A stretch of 64,000 nucleotides of DNA, taken from a virus. The notes beneath the pieces were generated by a model. The model was not told the origin of the DNA. It saw only the letters and a list, made by a program, of their open reading frames with translations, and ran no database searches. Below, piece after piece: positions 1 to 7,889 of this stretch; within the stretch, counting starts at the first letter, position 1; each line of letters starts with the position of its first letter. Both the position numbers and the translations under genes were made by a program. Where the stretch lies: the IMG/VR virus record IMGVR_UViG_3300008259_005066, positions 62,001 through 126,000 of that record; one strand, 5' to 3'.

Positions 1-191
1 TGTTTGTTGAGCAATTCAACTGAAACTTTGGCATCACCTTTGCCGGATTCCCATGTATGGGAAAAATGGGTGGCTTTTTCGAGAGGGCCGGCCCAGCGCC
101 ATTCTGGGCCTATCTTCACGATTATCTCAGGCAGTTCCTCATGCCACACAGAATCGATTTCGATATCGATCTTAGTTCTGTAGGTAGCCAT
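1..191 (-). CDS. Conserved phage protein, C-terminus cut by window
   Basis: The first 63 residues are visible, starting [15 protein letters not shown]; the rest lies beyond base 1. The start overlaps the last 20 bases of the radical SAM gene in another frame, the tight packing seen throughout the window. The segment looks beta-rich and somewhat acidic, with no signal peptide. I do not recognise the family. It may resemble the small binding-domain protein at 51321-51791, but that is a weak impression. Confidence 0.55.
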   Translation of the reverse strand, partial: MATYRTKIDIEIDSVWHEELPEIIVKIGPEWRWAGPLEKATHFSHTWESGKGDAKVSVELLNK

Positions 192-1494
192 GCTTGTCAA
201 GTATGTGGGCAAATTCTGGATACAACACACGAGCGTCAAATCCAAACACACGATCCCAGCGATCGAGATGCTGTACCAATGCTGACCAACGACGATCTCG
301 ATCATCAGGTTCTGGTAGATCCAATATCCGCAGTATTTGTAATATCTGATTTTTGGCCACCCTGCGGAAGTTGTTGGGGTCACTTTCGTTATAGTCAGAC
401 CACACATCGGCTTCATCCAGTGCATATCTTGTCAACAAATCAAGATATGGCAGTCGATACTGATCTCTTATGTTTTTGGGTACCACAGTGATATCAAGGA
501 AATCTGGATCTGTGCAGAGATTGCTTTTGATCAACAACCCCTTTTGCAAAGCCAACTCAATGACTTGCCAATAACTGCGCACTGTCAGCAATCCCGGTGC
601 TGGTCTCAAGGTCACTGTGATCGTGGTGCCATTGCACTCATTGATGTAATTCTCGATGTTGGCCAGCACCATGCTATTATCTGTGCCCTGGCGAGTGTAT
701 TCATTGAGCGTGTCCAGAGTTTCTATGCTGATCTCAAGACCCACCCTGGGGAACCGTTTGAGTTTTTCGATGATCTTTTTGTCAAAGGAAGTGCCATTGG
801 TCACGAAACTCATGCACACATCTGTGCGACCATGATCGATCAGGAAATCCACTAGATCATGGAACCGAGGTTGTATTATGGTCTCCCCGCCCATGAAATG
901 TATGTTCTTGAGTTTGGATATTGATACTAACTCCTCGCGGAATCTATTCCATACTTCTGGATCAGCGGTCCAATCCTGTGATACAGCACTGATCATGTTC
1001 CATTGACGATGTTGGCTGGCGATGCGGCTGGATGCTGACGGGTTACACATCTTGCAGGCGAGATTGCAGTAGTTGCCAAGATCAATGTGCAGATCGATTG
1101 GCATGCCATCATATGCACCTGCGTTGGATCGACTGTGTTCAAATTTTTCGAACCCAGGACTTTGCTGGTAACTTTCTGCAAAATTCTGCTTGGTGAATAT
1201 CACTGATTTCTGATTGCTACGATGCCGACGACTGGTGTCACTGACCTGTTCTTCGTGCCAGCATCTAGCACAATGATTCCATTGCTGATCCCCTAGCACT
1301 TGTAATCTAGCTTCACGCATGGGCACAGAATCATACCACTCCTTTATGGACATGTTCCTGATGTTGTATCGCTGTTTCAGCGATGTATCATAGGGAACAT
1401 TGGGAGTGGCATGACAGCAAAACGCCAAAGCGCCGTCCCAGTAGATATGTAATTCATACCACGGGCTGTTGCAGAATATTCTTTGATTAGACAT
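172..1494 (-). CDS. Radical SAM protein with N-terminal cysteine-rich (twitch/SPASM-like) domain
   Basis: Radical SAM enzymes use a 4Fe-4S cluster to cleave S-adenosylmethionine and start radical chemistry. The cluster motif CNLACKMC is seen (C143, C147, C150), followed by GGE in FMGGETIIQ. The first 80 residues carry further cysteines (C8, C26, C27, C75, C78) that could hold an auxiliary cluster, placed N-terminally rather than C-terminally as in classical SPASM proteins. At 440 aa it is a full-length protein. The substrate is unknown; such proteins are common in marine and freshwater T4-like phages without an assigned reaction. It starts 8 bases inside the end of the clpP gene, so it is probably cotranscribed with it. 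A second radical SAM gene enters at the other end of the window. Confidence 0.85.
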   Translation of the reverse strand: MSNQRIFCNSPWYELHIYWDGALAFCCHATPNVPYDTSLKQRYNIRNMSIKEWYDSVPMREARLQVLGDQQWNHCARCWHEEQVSDTSRRHRSNQKSVIFTKQNFAESYQQSPGFEKFEHSRSNAGAYDGMPIDLHIDLGNYCNLACKMCNPSASSRIASQHRQWNMISAVSQDWTADPEVWNRFREELVSISKLKNIHFMGGETIIQPRFHDLVDFLIDHGRTDVCMSFVTNGTSFDKKIIEKLKRFPRVGLEISIETLDTLNEYTRQGTDNSMVLANIENYINECNGTTITVTLRPAPGLLTVRSYWQVIELALQKGLLIKSNLCTDPDFLDITVVPKNIRDQYRLPYLDLLTRYALDEADVWSDYNESDPNNFRRVAKNQILQILRILDLPEPDDRDRRWSALVQHLDRWDRVFGFDARVLYPEFAHILDKHGYLQN

Positions 1495-2077
1495 CTCGTT
1501 GGGTGATGATGCGATCAGCTAGGCCATACTCCACGGCCTGTTGTGCTGTCATCCAGTTGTCTCGATCCATATCTTTCTCCAGAGTCGCATAGTCTTTGCC
1601 GGTGTGCTGGACATAGAGTTCAGTCAAGGTCTTCTTCCAGCGCATGAGTTCTTTGTAACGGATCTCCACTTCAGTGACCTGTCCTTCAGCTCCACCCAGA
1701 GGTTGATGGATCATGTGCTGGCTGTGTGGCAGGATGAACCGCTTGCCAGCAGTGCCGGCGCAGGCCAGCATGGAGCCCATCGACGCGGCCAATCCACACA
1801 CTATGGTAGAAACATCACACTTGATGAACTGCATGGTATCATAGATGCTCATGCCCGCTGTGATTGACCCGCCTGGTGAGTTGATATAGAACAAGATGTC
1901 TCTGTCAGGATTTTCCGCTTCTAGGAACAGCATCTGCGCCACTATGAGGCTGGCTGAATGTGAGTTTACGTCTGTATCCAGCATGATGATGCGATCTCTC
2001 AGCAGGCGGCTGTAGATGTCATAACTGCGTTCTCCACGGCTAGTCTGTTCCAGCACGATAGGCACTAGATTGGGCAT
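1487..2077 (-). CDS. clpP: ATP-dependent Clp protease proteolytic subunit ClpP
   Basis: ClpP forms a 14-subunit serine peptidase barrel that degrades proteins unfolded by ClpX or ClpA. The catalytic triad is intact: S99 in GLAASMGS, H124 in MIHQPLGG and D173 in MDRDNWM. The N-terminal LVPIV segment that forms the axial gate is present, and 196 aa is the usual length. A strong Shine-Dalgarno (AAGGAGA) precedes the ATG, and a sigma70-like promoter lies just upstream. A ClpX is encoded at 27.6-28.8 kb and a second, divergent ClpP-like gene at 3.7 kb. Expected to act in the cytoplasm with phage or host ClpX; which proteins it removes is unknown. Confidence 0.95.
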   Translation of the reverse strand: MPNLVPIVLEQTSRGERSYDIYSRLLRDRIIMLDTDVNSHSASLIVAQMLFLEAENPDRDILFYINSPGGSITAGMSIYDTMQFIKCDVSTIVCGLAASMGSMLACAGTAGKRFILPHSQHMIHQPLGGAEGQVTEVEIRYKELMRWKKTLTELYVQHTGKDYATLEKDMDRDNWMTAQQAVEYGLADRIITQRDV

Positions 2078-2111
2078 TGTTTCTCCTTGTTGTAAGTAAG
2101 TATCCTAGATA

Positions 2112-2140
2112 AGTATAGCATACACTGAAAATATCTGCAA
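2112..2140 (-). promoter_or_regulatory. Sigma70-like promoter for clpP and the radical SAM gene
   Basis: On the minus strand TTGCAG (2135-2140) and TATACT (2112-2117) are separated by exactly 17 bases, and TG sits one base before the -10 box (extended -10). It lies 35 bases upstream of the clpP start and touches the start codon of the divergent gene at 2140. A host-type promoter would suggest early expression (inference). Confidence 0.6.
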
Positions 2141-3696
2141 TGAGAAACCTAATCGATATCATAGAAAACCTAGAAGAATCACGTGGACTCAGCGCCAGGA
2201 ATCCCGGTGAGGAATTCGTGCGCACCGGGAGCAAAGAGCAAGACGATCTCATAGTGTTCCAGGGCCTGCAATTCTATCCCGAATCTGGTGCCTATGACAG
2301 TTCTGAAGAAATGATGCAGGTTTTTGACAAACTCAAGGCCAAACTAAAACCCGGTGTAGAGCCCATAAATCGCCCCACAGCCGGCACCAAAGCATTTGGC
2401 TTGGCCACTTTTGATACAGCAGTGGGCCGCAGATACCTGGTAAAATTTGCCAAAGAGATCAACCCAATACGGACCAAGAACACATTTTTCCAGACCGCAG
2501 ACATACCTGGAGAGTTTACCTACAAGACAGCACGTGGCGAAAAAGAAACTGTGGGTTACAAGCCCAGCCAAGTGCTCACGGAATTCCGGAGCCAAACACC
2601 AGAATCTATCTATCAACAGATCATGGCCAAGTTCGGAGAAGACAGCCCCATTGGTCAAGCCACTCGCATATTCTACCAAGCCACAGACTTTCCCATCATC
2701 GTGCCCGGCGAAGGCATTGATTTCAACGGATTCCGGGACTACTTCTGCGAGATGCTACAGCCCGTGGCCTTGATCCAGGGCAAACCCATCACAGGCAACG
2801 CTGGCAAAGCCGCCGAAGTGTTCTTGGGTGGAAATTATTCTGATTGCGTGGTATCGTTCAACGAAGGCGTGAGTGGTGGCCTGTTTGACAGTCTGTTGAT
2901 CGCTCCCAATGGCAAGCAGATCAAACTCAGTTCCAAAGGCGCCAAAGGCGCCATGGCATCAGTGATCAACTTGTTGAAGTCTGCCCGAGAACTGCGCGAT
3001 GCAGGCCTTGGAGACATAGTGGATCAATATCAATCAGTGATAGATATCTTGGAAACCATAGAACAAGGCAATCACTGGAGCGGACCCATTGAACTGGCCA
3101 CACAGTTGGGTATCATCGACGAAGCCGAAGCCGGTGCCATCATACCCACGCTCACGCCTTTGACCCAGTCTGTGGACATCCGCAAGGTCCAAGGATTGAC
3201 TGACAATCTACGCCAGATCTACAATGACAGAACCGTCAAAGATGCCAGCAAGGTGGTTCCTTTGGAGCACATGGTGGCCAGCCTGGCATACAAAGTCTGC
3301 AACGAGATCAACACAAGAACCAATTTCTCTGACGCGGCCGCAGACATCCTCAACAATTCGGCCTTTGTGCAGATGTATACTGAAGCTGCCAAGAAAGGCA
3401 CGGACATCATCATCAAGGGTTTCCGCACTGTGTGGCCCAGCAAATTGTTCACACAAGTGACCATAGAAGCAGAGAAGAGTTACAGTTCTACTTCAAGTTC
3501 GGGTGGCAAGTTGGTGTTCAACATCAACAAAGAACCCAAGGCCGTGGCCAACGCAGACACATCAGGCGGCACTGAACCCGGTAGCGATCAGGACATCGCC
3601 GATTATCAAGCGCCAAGATCCGACATCAAAGCGTCAGACACAGTGGCAGTGGGTGATGAACGAGGTCTAGGAAGAAAACGCCGCAAGAACTTCTAA
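2140..3696 (+). CDS. Unknown 518-residue phage protein between two clpP genes
   Basis: A long open frame with no family I can name. It begins MRNLIDIIENLEES, an N-terminal amphipathic helix style common in T4-like structural and DNA-associated proteins. It has no signal peptide or membrane segment, contains a lysine/serine stretch (KLSSKGAKGAMAS) near residues 265-280, and ends in a basic tail (GRKRRKNF). It is divergent from clpP with only 62 bases between them and converges on the second ClpP-like gene with a 4-base overlap. A role as nuclease, DNA-binding or virion protein is possible; none is shown. Confidence 0.8.
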   Translation: MRNLIDIIENLEESRGLSARNPGEEFVRTGSKEQDDLIVFQGLQFYPESGAYDSSEEMMQVFDKLKAKLKPGVEPINRPTAGTKAFGLATFDTAVGRRYLVKFAKEINPIRTKNTFFQTADIPGEFTYKTARGEKETVGYKPSQVLTEFRSQTPESIYQQIMAKFGEDSPIGQATRIFYQATDFPIIVPGEGIDFNGFRDYFCEMLQPVALIQGKPITGNAGKAAEVFLGGNYSDCVVSFNEGVSGGLFDSLLIAPNGKQIKLSSKGAKGAMASVINLLKSARELRDAGLGDIVDQYQSVIDILETIEQGNHWSGPIELATQLGIIDEAEAGAIIPTLTPLTQSVDIRKVQGLTDNLRQIYNDRTVKDASKVVPLEHMVASLAYKVCNEINTRTNFSDAAADILNNSAFVQMYTEAAKKGTDIIIKGFRTVWPSKLFTQVTIEAEKSYSSTSSSGGKLVFNINKEPKAVANADTSGGTEPGSDQDIADYQAPRSDIKASDTVAVGDERGLGRKRRKNF

Positions 3697-4274
3697 CGGC
3701 TGACGTTGGCTATGTGATCACAGATGCCCAGTGCCAGTGCTTCCTCGGCGCTGAGCCAAACATCATTGGCAGGCAACAATTTGGTTTTGATGGTATCTTC
3801 ATCCAGCCCAGTGGTAGCACTGTAGTGATCGATCATCCGTTGTTGGGCCAATCCAAATTCCTTGGTTATAGCAAACAGTTCGTGATGCTTGCCATCACTG
3901 CCCCATGAATACTGGTGGCTGAGTATGGAAGTGTTGGGCGTGAGCACTCTGCGAGTTTTGGTGCCTGCCAGGAATATCAACAGACCACAACTGGCTATCT
4001 GACCCAGGCCCACGGTTTTGATGGGGATCGAACTGCTGTTCATGACATCGATCAGCGCAAAGGCCTCTTCCATGTCTCCGCCACGACTGCAGATCATCAG
4101 TATGAGTTCTTTTTTCTTTTTCTTGACTATGTAGTTTTCATGCAAGATCCACTCAATGATGGGCAACATGGACTCAGCGTCTACTTCACCCATAAAAGTG
4201 TAGATGCCACTTTTTTTGAGATCGTCACCTGGCGAGTATGCAACATCGTCTTTGTCTTGGATCATGGTCGACAT
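3693..4274 (-). CDS. Second, divergent ClpP-family serine peptidase
   Basis: A ClpP/crotonase-fold peptidase of 193 aa that is clearly different from the ClpP at 1487-2077. A full triad can be traced: S95 in GQIASCGL, H120 in ILSHQYSW and D171 in PANDVWLSAEEA. The substrate-binding segment SRGGDMEEA matches the SPGGS element of ClpP. It lacks the canonical LVPIV gate at the N-terminus and has a lysine-rich patch (KKKKKE, residues 51-56). It may form mixed barrels with ClpP, work alone, or be a prohead-type protease; mixed barrels are known from bacteria with two ClpPs. A TATAAT box at 4307-4312 could be its -10 element, without a good -35. Confidence 0.85.
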   Translation of the reverse strand: MSTMIQDKDDVAYSPGDDLKKSGIYTFMGEVDAESMLPIIEWILHENYIVKKKKKELILMICSRGGDMEEAFALIDVMNSSSIPIKTVGLGQIASCGLLIFLAGTKTRRVLTPNTSILSHQYSWGSDGKHHELFAITKEFGLAQQRMIDHYSATTGLDEDTIKTKLLPANDVWLSAEEALALGICDHIANVSR

Positions 4275-4365
4275 ATTTTTGAGTAGTGAATTCGTTATAT
4301 ACGCATATTATAACAAATTTTTTTGGATTGCATACTACTTATGAGCAAATCCAAAATAGGCTAGT

Positions 4366-4653
4366 TTAATTAGGGCACTGATCTCCGCGCACCACTGCGA
4401 TTTCGTAGCGATCTAAAGCGGGTGGGTTGGCGCTGTCAAGGTTAAATCCTGCTCGGCCCGCCCATCCAATATAGGTATTGATCTGCACCCCTTGATCCGT
4501 GGGTTGCGCCAAGCGTTCATTGTTCAGCATGCCCGCTTGCTGATTGTCCAGATCCGAATAACGATGGCATCCACGCCAGATCATGTTGCGATTTTGGTCC
4601 CAAAAAGTAAACAACACCGCGGGTCTGCTGTGTATCAAGTGTTGGCGCACCAA
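4366..4653 (-). pseudogene. Out-of-frame C-terminal part of the LPP20-like gene
   Basis: A 95-codon stretch with only a TTG and no ribosome site at its 5' end. The same frame stays open upstream to at least base 4860, and from about 4790 it reads like protein (GYVTIKARPGTHGWSR, then FDDSITLALVRQHL). No ATG, GTG or TTG occurs in that upstream part. The simplest reading is that this is the C-terminus of the preceding secreted protein, shifted by one frame near the gggtttt run at 4783-4789 (CAAAACCC on the coding strand). It ends in ALDRYEIAVVRGDQCPN. Whether the shift is natural, programmed or an assembly error cannot be told here. Confidence 0.55.
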
Positions 4654-4661
4654 GGCCAGCG

Positions 4662-5465
4662 TTATGGAATCATCAAAAGCCGCGGTCCGGCTCCATCCAT
4701 GTGTGCCCGGTCGGGCCTTGATAGTGACGTAGCCTTGATATTGGCAATCACGGCGATATCTGCCCAGGCAGTCTCCGGCATTGGGTTTTGGCTCACCTGG
4801 CCCAGTGCTTCGTTGAGGCTTTGCACATAGGTGGGGCGCCAGCGCACCACGAAATTCAACTCCAGTTTCTTCTGGCGATCGTCACTGTAATACACCCTGG
4901 ATGGCAGTTTTTCTATGTCATAGGCCCGGTGCGGAAAATCCACCAAGACCTGGCGCAACAGAGCATCGCCATTTTTGCGGCTGTGATCTAGAGTTTGGGC
5001 CTGGGCAGTCAAACGATCGTTGTCTATGTGTCCGGGTTTTCGATGTTCGCCCAACAAACGATCAGCCAATCGGCTGCGGCGCACCCACACATCCACGGTC
5101 ATGACCACTAGACCGTTTTGTTGCTCTACGCTTTTGACTTCATAACTGTCCACGAAACCGGCCGCATGGGCTACCACTTCAGATCTTGTCAGTGTTCGAT
5201 CTTGCACTTCGCGTTCGGATGCTATGACCGACCCCACTGCTTGATCCACCGCGGCTCTCAGGGCCTGTATGCGGGCTTCTTCTGTGGTGCGCCCATGCCC
5301 TCGTGCGGTCACGAAGTAATGTGGATGGCCATCTTTGAGCAACCAAGGAACCACCTGTATGATGATGCTGACAGGATTGGGCTTCAGCGAATCAGGGGCA
5401 CTCTGTGCCACCACTGGCGCACTGACCAACAAGGTAGTGGCCAGTGCTAGAGCGACAATACGCAT
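4662..5465 (-). CDS. Secreted LPP20/FlgT-N-like protein, probably frameshifted at its end
   Basis: An export signal (MRIVALALATTLLVSAPVVAQ) without a lipobox cysteine targets the protein to the periplasm or outer membrane. Residues about 50-115 fit the LPP20/FlgT N-terminal pattern: a TARGHGRTTEEARIQAL segment, then AVGSVIASEREV and VVMTVDVWV strands. Its start overlaps the stop of the LpoB-like gene as TAATG, so translation is probably coupled. The last 40 or so residues, ending DGAGPRLLMIP, look unlike the rest and are probably out of frame; the adjacent frame continues as the natural C-terminus. It is the third gene of a three-gene envelope operon. Confidence 0.7.
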   Translation of the reverse strand: MRIVALALATTLLVSAPVVAQSAPDSLKPNPVSIIIQVVPWLLKDGHPHYFVTARGHGRTTEEARIQALRAAVDQAVGSVIASEREVQDRTLTRSEVVAHAAGFVDSYEVKSVEQQNGLVVMTVDVWVRRSRLADRLLGEHRKPGHIDNDRLTAQAQTLDHSRKNGDALLRQVLVDFPHRAYDIEKLPSRVYYSDDRQKKLELNFVVRWRPTYVQSLNEALGQVSQNPMPETAWADIAVIANIKATSLSRPDRAHMDGAGPRLLMIP

Positions 5466-6145
5466 TATCGCATCATTTCATTGAGTATGATCCGGCGCTG
5501 GCTGTTGTCTTTCCTATCCCAACGCACTGTTACCTGCACGTTGCGACCATCATTGATGATGCGGCCTTCTTTGAATACCACACCGCCCAAGATACCTGAA
5601 CGCTGGATAGATACTGTTTTGCGTAGATTGCTCTGGATGTTCACAGCATCGTTGCGCACGGCTGTGTTCTCTTCGCGATTGATCTCGCCAGATCGAGCGG
5701 CTTCTTCATCAGATGTTTCAAAAGCGAAATCCTGATTCTTGTTTGTGGCGAACTTGTTGGTCTTGTTGTCGCGAGCCTTTTCTAAATTCTTGGTCACTGT
5801 GTCCAGGAACCTTTTGGAATTGATGGTCTCAGGATGCAAGAACGAACTCATGCGATCTTTGGCCAGCACATAGGCCGCTTCGGTGGCCGATTGCACTGCA
5901 CGTTCCGAGTTGCCTTGAACTGGAGCATAGCCAGTGGCTTCTACAGCATCCAGGTCACCCAACAGTGAATAGATGACTTTGACACCTTCACGTTTGAAGT
6001 CCGATGCGGCACGTTGCTCAGAGATAGCCTGTTGTGGGCCTGGGTTCACTGTGCGATTGGGACCTACGTCTGTGGTCTTGGTAGAACTACAGGCCGAAAG
6101 ACCCAGGGCGGCGATCAAGGCCATGGCTAGGATTGACTTGTTCAT
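5465..6145 (-). CDS. LpoB-like outer-membrane lipoprotein
   Basis: The protein starts MNKSILAMALIAALG and has a lipobox, LSAC, giving a predicted lipoprotein of 226 aa. The segment around DFKREGVKVIYSLLGDL and the C-terminal NVQVTVRWDRKDNSQRR resemble the LpoB/CsgG-like periplasmic domain; LpoB activates the peptidoglycan synthase PBP1b in Enterobacteria. The start was chosen because its ATG overlaps the stop of the small lipoprotein gene upstream (ATGA); longer in-frame starts would lie inside that gene. Role in the phage is unknown: it could alter cell-wall synthesis or the cell surface during infection. Confidence 0.6.
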   Translation of the reverse strand: MNKSILAMALIAALGLSACSSTKTTDVGPNRTVNPGPQQAISEQRAASDFKREGVKVIYSLLGDLDAVEATGYAPVQGNSERAVQSATEAAYVLAKDRMSSFLHPETINSKRFLDTVTKNLEKARDNKTNKFATNKNQDFAFETSDEEAARSGEINREENTAVRNDAVNIQSNLRKTVSIQRSGILGGVVFKEGRIINDGRNVQVTVRWDRKDNSQRRIILNEMMR

Positions 6146-6267
6146 TTGTTTTTGATCCATTCTCCGGCTTTGGAAAGATCTTGGCCGGCGCCGGAAACCG
6201 CGCCACCGATCGTGCCACAACCAACCAAAAGGCTGGCCACCAATACTGCAAAAACCAAGTGCTTCAT
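6142..6267 (-). CDS. Entericidin-like small lipoprotein
   Basis: A 41-residue protein: MKHLVFAVLVASLLVGC is a signal peptide with lipobox, followed by the glycine-rich GTIGGAVSGAGQDL segment typical of the entericidin A/B family. Entericidins are tiny outer-membrane lipoproteins linked to programmed lysis in E. coli. A strong ribosome site (AAGGAG) lies 6 bases before the ATG. The stop overlaps the next start as ATGA. It is first in the lipoprotein operon. In a phage it could aid lysis or block superinfection (inference). Confidence 0.7.
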   Translation of the reverse strand: MKHLVFAVLVASLLVGCGTIGGAVSGAGQDLSKAGEWIKNK

Positions 6268-6292
6268 GCGAACTCCTTAAAGATTGGTCATA

Positions 6293-6335
6293 AAAAATCC
6301 TACTATGTGTGTATTATTACACAAGTAGGATTTTT
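6293..6335 (-). terminator. Rho-independent terminator after the phasin-like gene
   Basis: Perfect 12-base inverted repeat AAAAATCCTACT/AGTAGGATTTTT with an inner GTGT/ACAC extension, A-rich on one side and T-rich on the other, so it could work in both directions. It separates the phasin-like gene from the lipoprotein operon. Confidence 0.8.
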
Positions 6336-6369
6336 GGTCTAGTGACCGGTTAACCGTTTTTTTACCAAA

Positions 6370-6645
6370 TTACTTGGTTTTGGTCTGGGATGTGTAGGCT
6401 TTCATGATACCCTCACCGAATTTGACATAGTCAAATTTAGCGGCTTCCTGGGCATGCTTGATGGTTTCTTGCACAACCGTGGTGCCAGCATCCAAAGTGG
6501 CCTTGGCGGCTTTTTTGGTATATTCGGATTGGTTGTCAATGAACTCATTCAATGCTGTGGCAATCTTTTCGTCAGTTACGAAAGTCTTGACAAATTGCTT
6601 CTTGCCGGTCTGGACTGCATCGATGGTCGCGTCTAATGTAAACAT
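6370..6645 (-). CDS. Phasin-like small helical protein
   Basis: A 91-residue alpha-helical protein with the heptad-like, alanine-rich pattern of phasins: KAAKATLDAGTTVVQETI then AAKFDYVKFGEGIMKAY. Phasins coat polyhydroxyalkanoate granules in bacteria. It is shorter than most bacterial phasins (about 110-190 aa), so the call is tentative; a generic helical virion or scaffold protein is the alternative. The ribosome site AAGGAGA is strong and a terminator follows, so the gene is a single-gene unit with the hallmarks of high expression. Its promoter region has a palindrome shared with the isocitrate lyase promoter. Confidence 0.45.
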   Translation of the reverse strand: MFTLDATIDAVQTGKKQFVKTFVTDEKIATALNEFIDNQSEYTKKAAKATLDAGTTVVQETIKHAQEAAKFDYVKFGEGIMKAYTSQTKTK

Positions 6646-6661
6646 AGTGTTTCTCCTTGAG

Positions 6662-6694
6662 TTAAGCGAGTTTACTGCTAGAGACCCGCCCCAT
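6662..6694 (-). CDS. Possible 10-residue leader peptide
   Basis: A ribosome site (AAAGGAGA) is followed by an ATG and the ten codons MGRVSSSKLA, with the stop 6 bases before the ribosome site of the phasin-like gene. It could be a regulatory leader or chance. No tandem rare codons or attenuator hairpin are seen. Confidence 0.25.
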   Translation of the reverse strand: MGRVSSSKLA

Positions 6695-6724
6695 GCGGCA
6701 TCTCCTTTGAACTATTATATATGA

Positions 6725-6749
6725 TAATTATTGCACTGCACAATAATTA
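6725..6749. promoter_or_regulatory. Inverted repeat in divergent promoter region (candidate operator)
   Basis: Nine-base perfect inverted repeat TAATTATTG/CAATAATTA around CACTGCA; it contains ATTGCACTGCA. On the minus strand it overlaps a possible -35 (TTGTGC) placed 18 bases before a TATAAT box that would serve the phasin-like gene. The core resembles the palindrome at 10747-10759 upstream of isocitrate lyase. Confidence 0.45.
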
Positions 6750-6804
6750 ATCTACCCAGATAATAGTGTTTTGGCTAAGTAATTTTATCAAAATGGAGGA
6801 CTGC

Positions 6805-7185
6805 ATGGCTTGGACTGCTACACTCAACATCGTCAACAACACCCAATATAACCTAACCGTTAACCACAACACAGTGGGTGATTTAACTACTATCGCACCT
6901 GGTCAGTCATGGTCCTGGACCACATCTGATCCAAACAATACCAACGCCTTGCGTTTTTGGACAGTTCCGGAACAGTGGTATATGCAAGGTTCAGTGGCCT
7001 ATGGTCCCATGGCCGGAGTATACATGGACCGTGGCTGGATGGCACCCACGGATCAGACCATCCGCTTGGATGCCGATGTCAATGGCACAGGATTCTCACA
7101 GACCCAAAACGGTGGAGCCACTGTGGTGCCTTGGAACGGATTTGAATCCGGTGGCACGATCAATATGAAGTTTTCTAAGACTTGA
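6805..7185 (+). CDS. Unknown small beta-sandwich-like protein
   Basis: Start chosen at 6805 because TGGAGGA precedes that ATG at proper spacing; a longer in-frame start at 6766 has none. The 126-residue product has no signal peptide and reads as alternating beta strands rich in Asn, Thr, Gly and Trp (WTATLNIVNNTQYNL, APGQSWSWTTSD, GGTINMKFSKT). It looks like a compact lectin- or aegerolysin-like sandwich, but no family motif confirms this. It is divergent from the phasin-like gene, sharing the candidate operator, and overlaps the desaturase gene end by 11 bases. Confidence 0.75.
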   Translation: MAWTATLNIVNNTQYNLTVNHNTVGDLTTIAPGQSWSWTTSDPNNTNALRFWTVPEQWYMQGSVAYGPMAGVYMDRGWMAPTDQTIRLDADVNGTGFSQTQNGGATVVPWNGFESGGTINMKFSKT

Positions 7186-7885
7186 TGTTGTAGGCCAAAC
7201 CAAATCGTTCTAGCCCTTTGATATAAGTCCATCCTAGATCCCATTCCCAGGGTTTTTGGCTGAGTTTAGGCGAAGCTGGATCAGCATGATGATTGTTGTG
7301 TAGTTCTTCACCACCGATGAAGAATGCCCAGGGCACAATATTAGTGGAATAGTCTTTGGTTTGAGTGTTCCTATAACCCCACCAGTGTCCCAGGCCGTTT
7401 ATGACGCCGGCTGCCCACAGTGGGATCCAAATCATCTGCCATAGCCAAGGCAACCAACCCCAGTCCCAGCCCCAAATCATGCAGTTGATAAAGAACATCA
7501 AGGTCACCCCCAACCAGTTGAATGGTGCATAGATGTGACGCTCTACCCAGTCATCGGGCGTGCCCACACCATACTGGTTGACCATGGCTTTGTCTTTTGC
7601 GGCCCAGGCATAGTAAAAAGCACCGCCTAATAAAATCTGCCAAATTCCTTCATTTTGCGGACTGTGCGGATCACCTTCCGCGTCAGTGAATCTGTGATGT
7701 TTTCTGTGTGTGGCCACCCACTGTTTGGTGACCATGCCTGTGGTGAGCCACAGCCAAAATCTCATGAAATGTGCCACACGTGGATCAAATGTCACACCTC
7801 TATGTGCCTGGCTACGATGCAAGTAAAGTGTGACACAAGCTATGGTGATGTGTGTCATCACCAGGATGTATATGAATAGGAGCAT
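7175..7885 (-). CDS. Acyl-lipid/acyl-CoA delta-9-type fatty acid desaturase
   Basis: Membrane di-iron desaturase that introduces a double bond into fatty acyl chains. The three histidine boxes are present: HRSQAH (H23-H28), HRKHH (60-64) and HNNHH (196-200), with hydrophobic segments before box 1 and between boxes 2 and 3. The 236-residue length is short for the family but complete. The start at 7885 lies 4 bases after the stop of the upstream gene and begins with a hydrophobic helix, MLLFIYILVM; earlier in-frame ATGs would lie inside the neighbour. A phage copy would change membrane fluidity during infection (inference). Confidence 0.9.
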   Translation of the reverse strand: MLLFIYILVMTHITIACVTLYLHRSQAHRGVTFDPRVAHFMRFWLWLTTGMVTKQWVATHRKHHRFTDAEGDPHSPQNEGIWQILLGGAFYYAWAAKDKAMVNQYGVGTPDDWVERHIYAPFNWLGVTLMFFINCMIWGWDWGWLPWLWQMIWIPLWAAGVINGLGHWWGYRNTQTKDYSTNIVPWAFFIGGEELHNNHHADPASPKLSQKPWEWDLGWTYIKGLERFGLAYNIKS

Positions 7886-7889
7886 CAAA

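Noticed and set aside
5885-5900. ATTGCACTGCA in the LpoB-like gene as a third operator
   Set aside because: It is inside a coding region with no promoter nearby, so it is more likely chance. It lowers confidence in the other two sites.
6346-6363. CGGTTAACCG palindrome followed by seven T, like a plus-strand terminator
   Set aside because: The stem is only five base pairs with no room for a loop, and no plus-strand gene ends before it.
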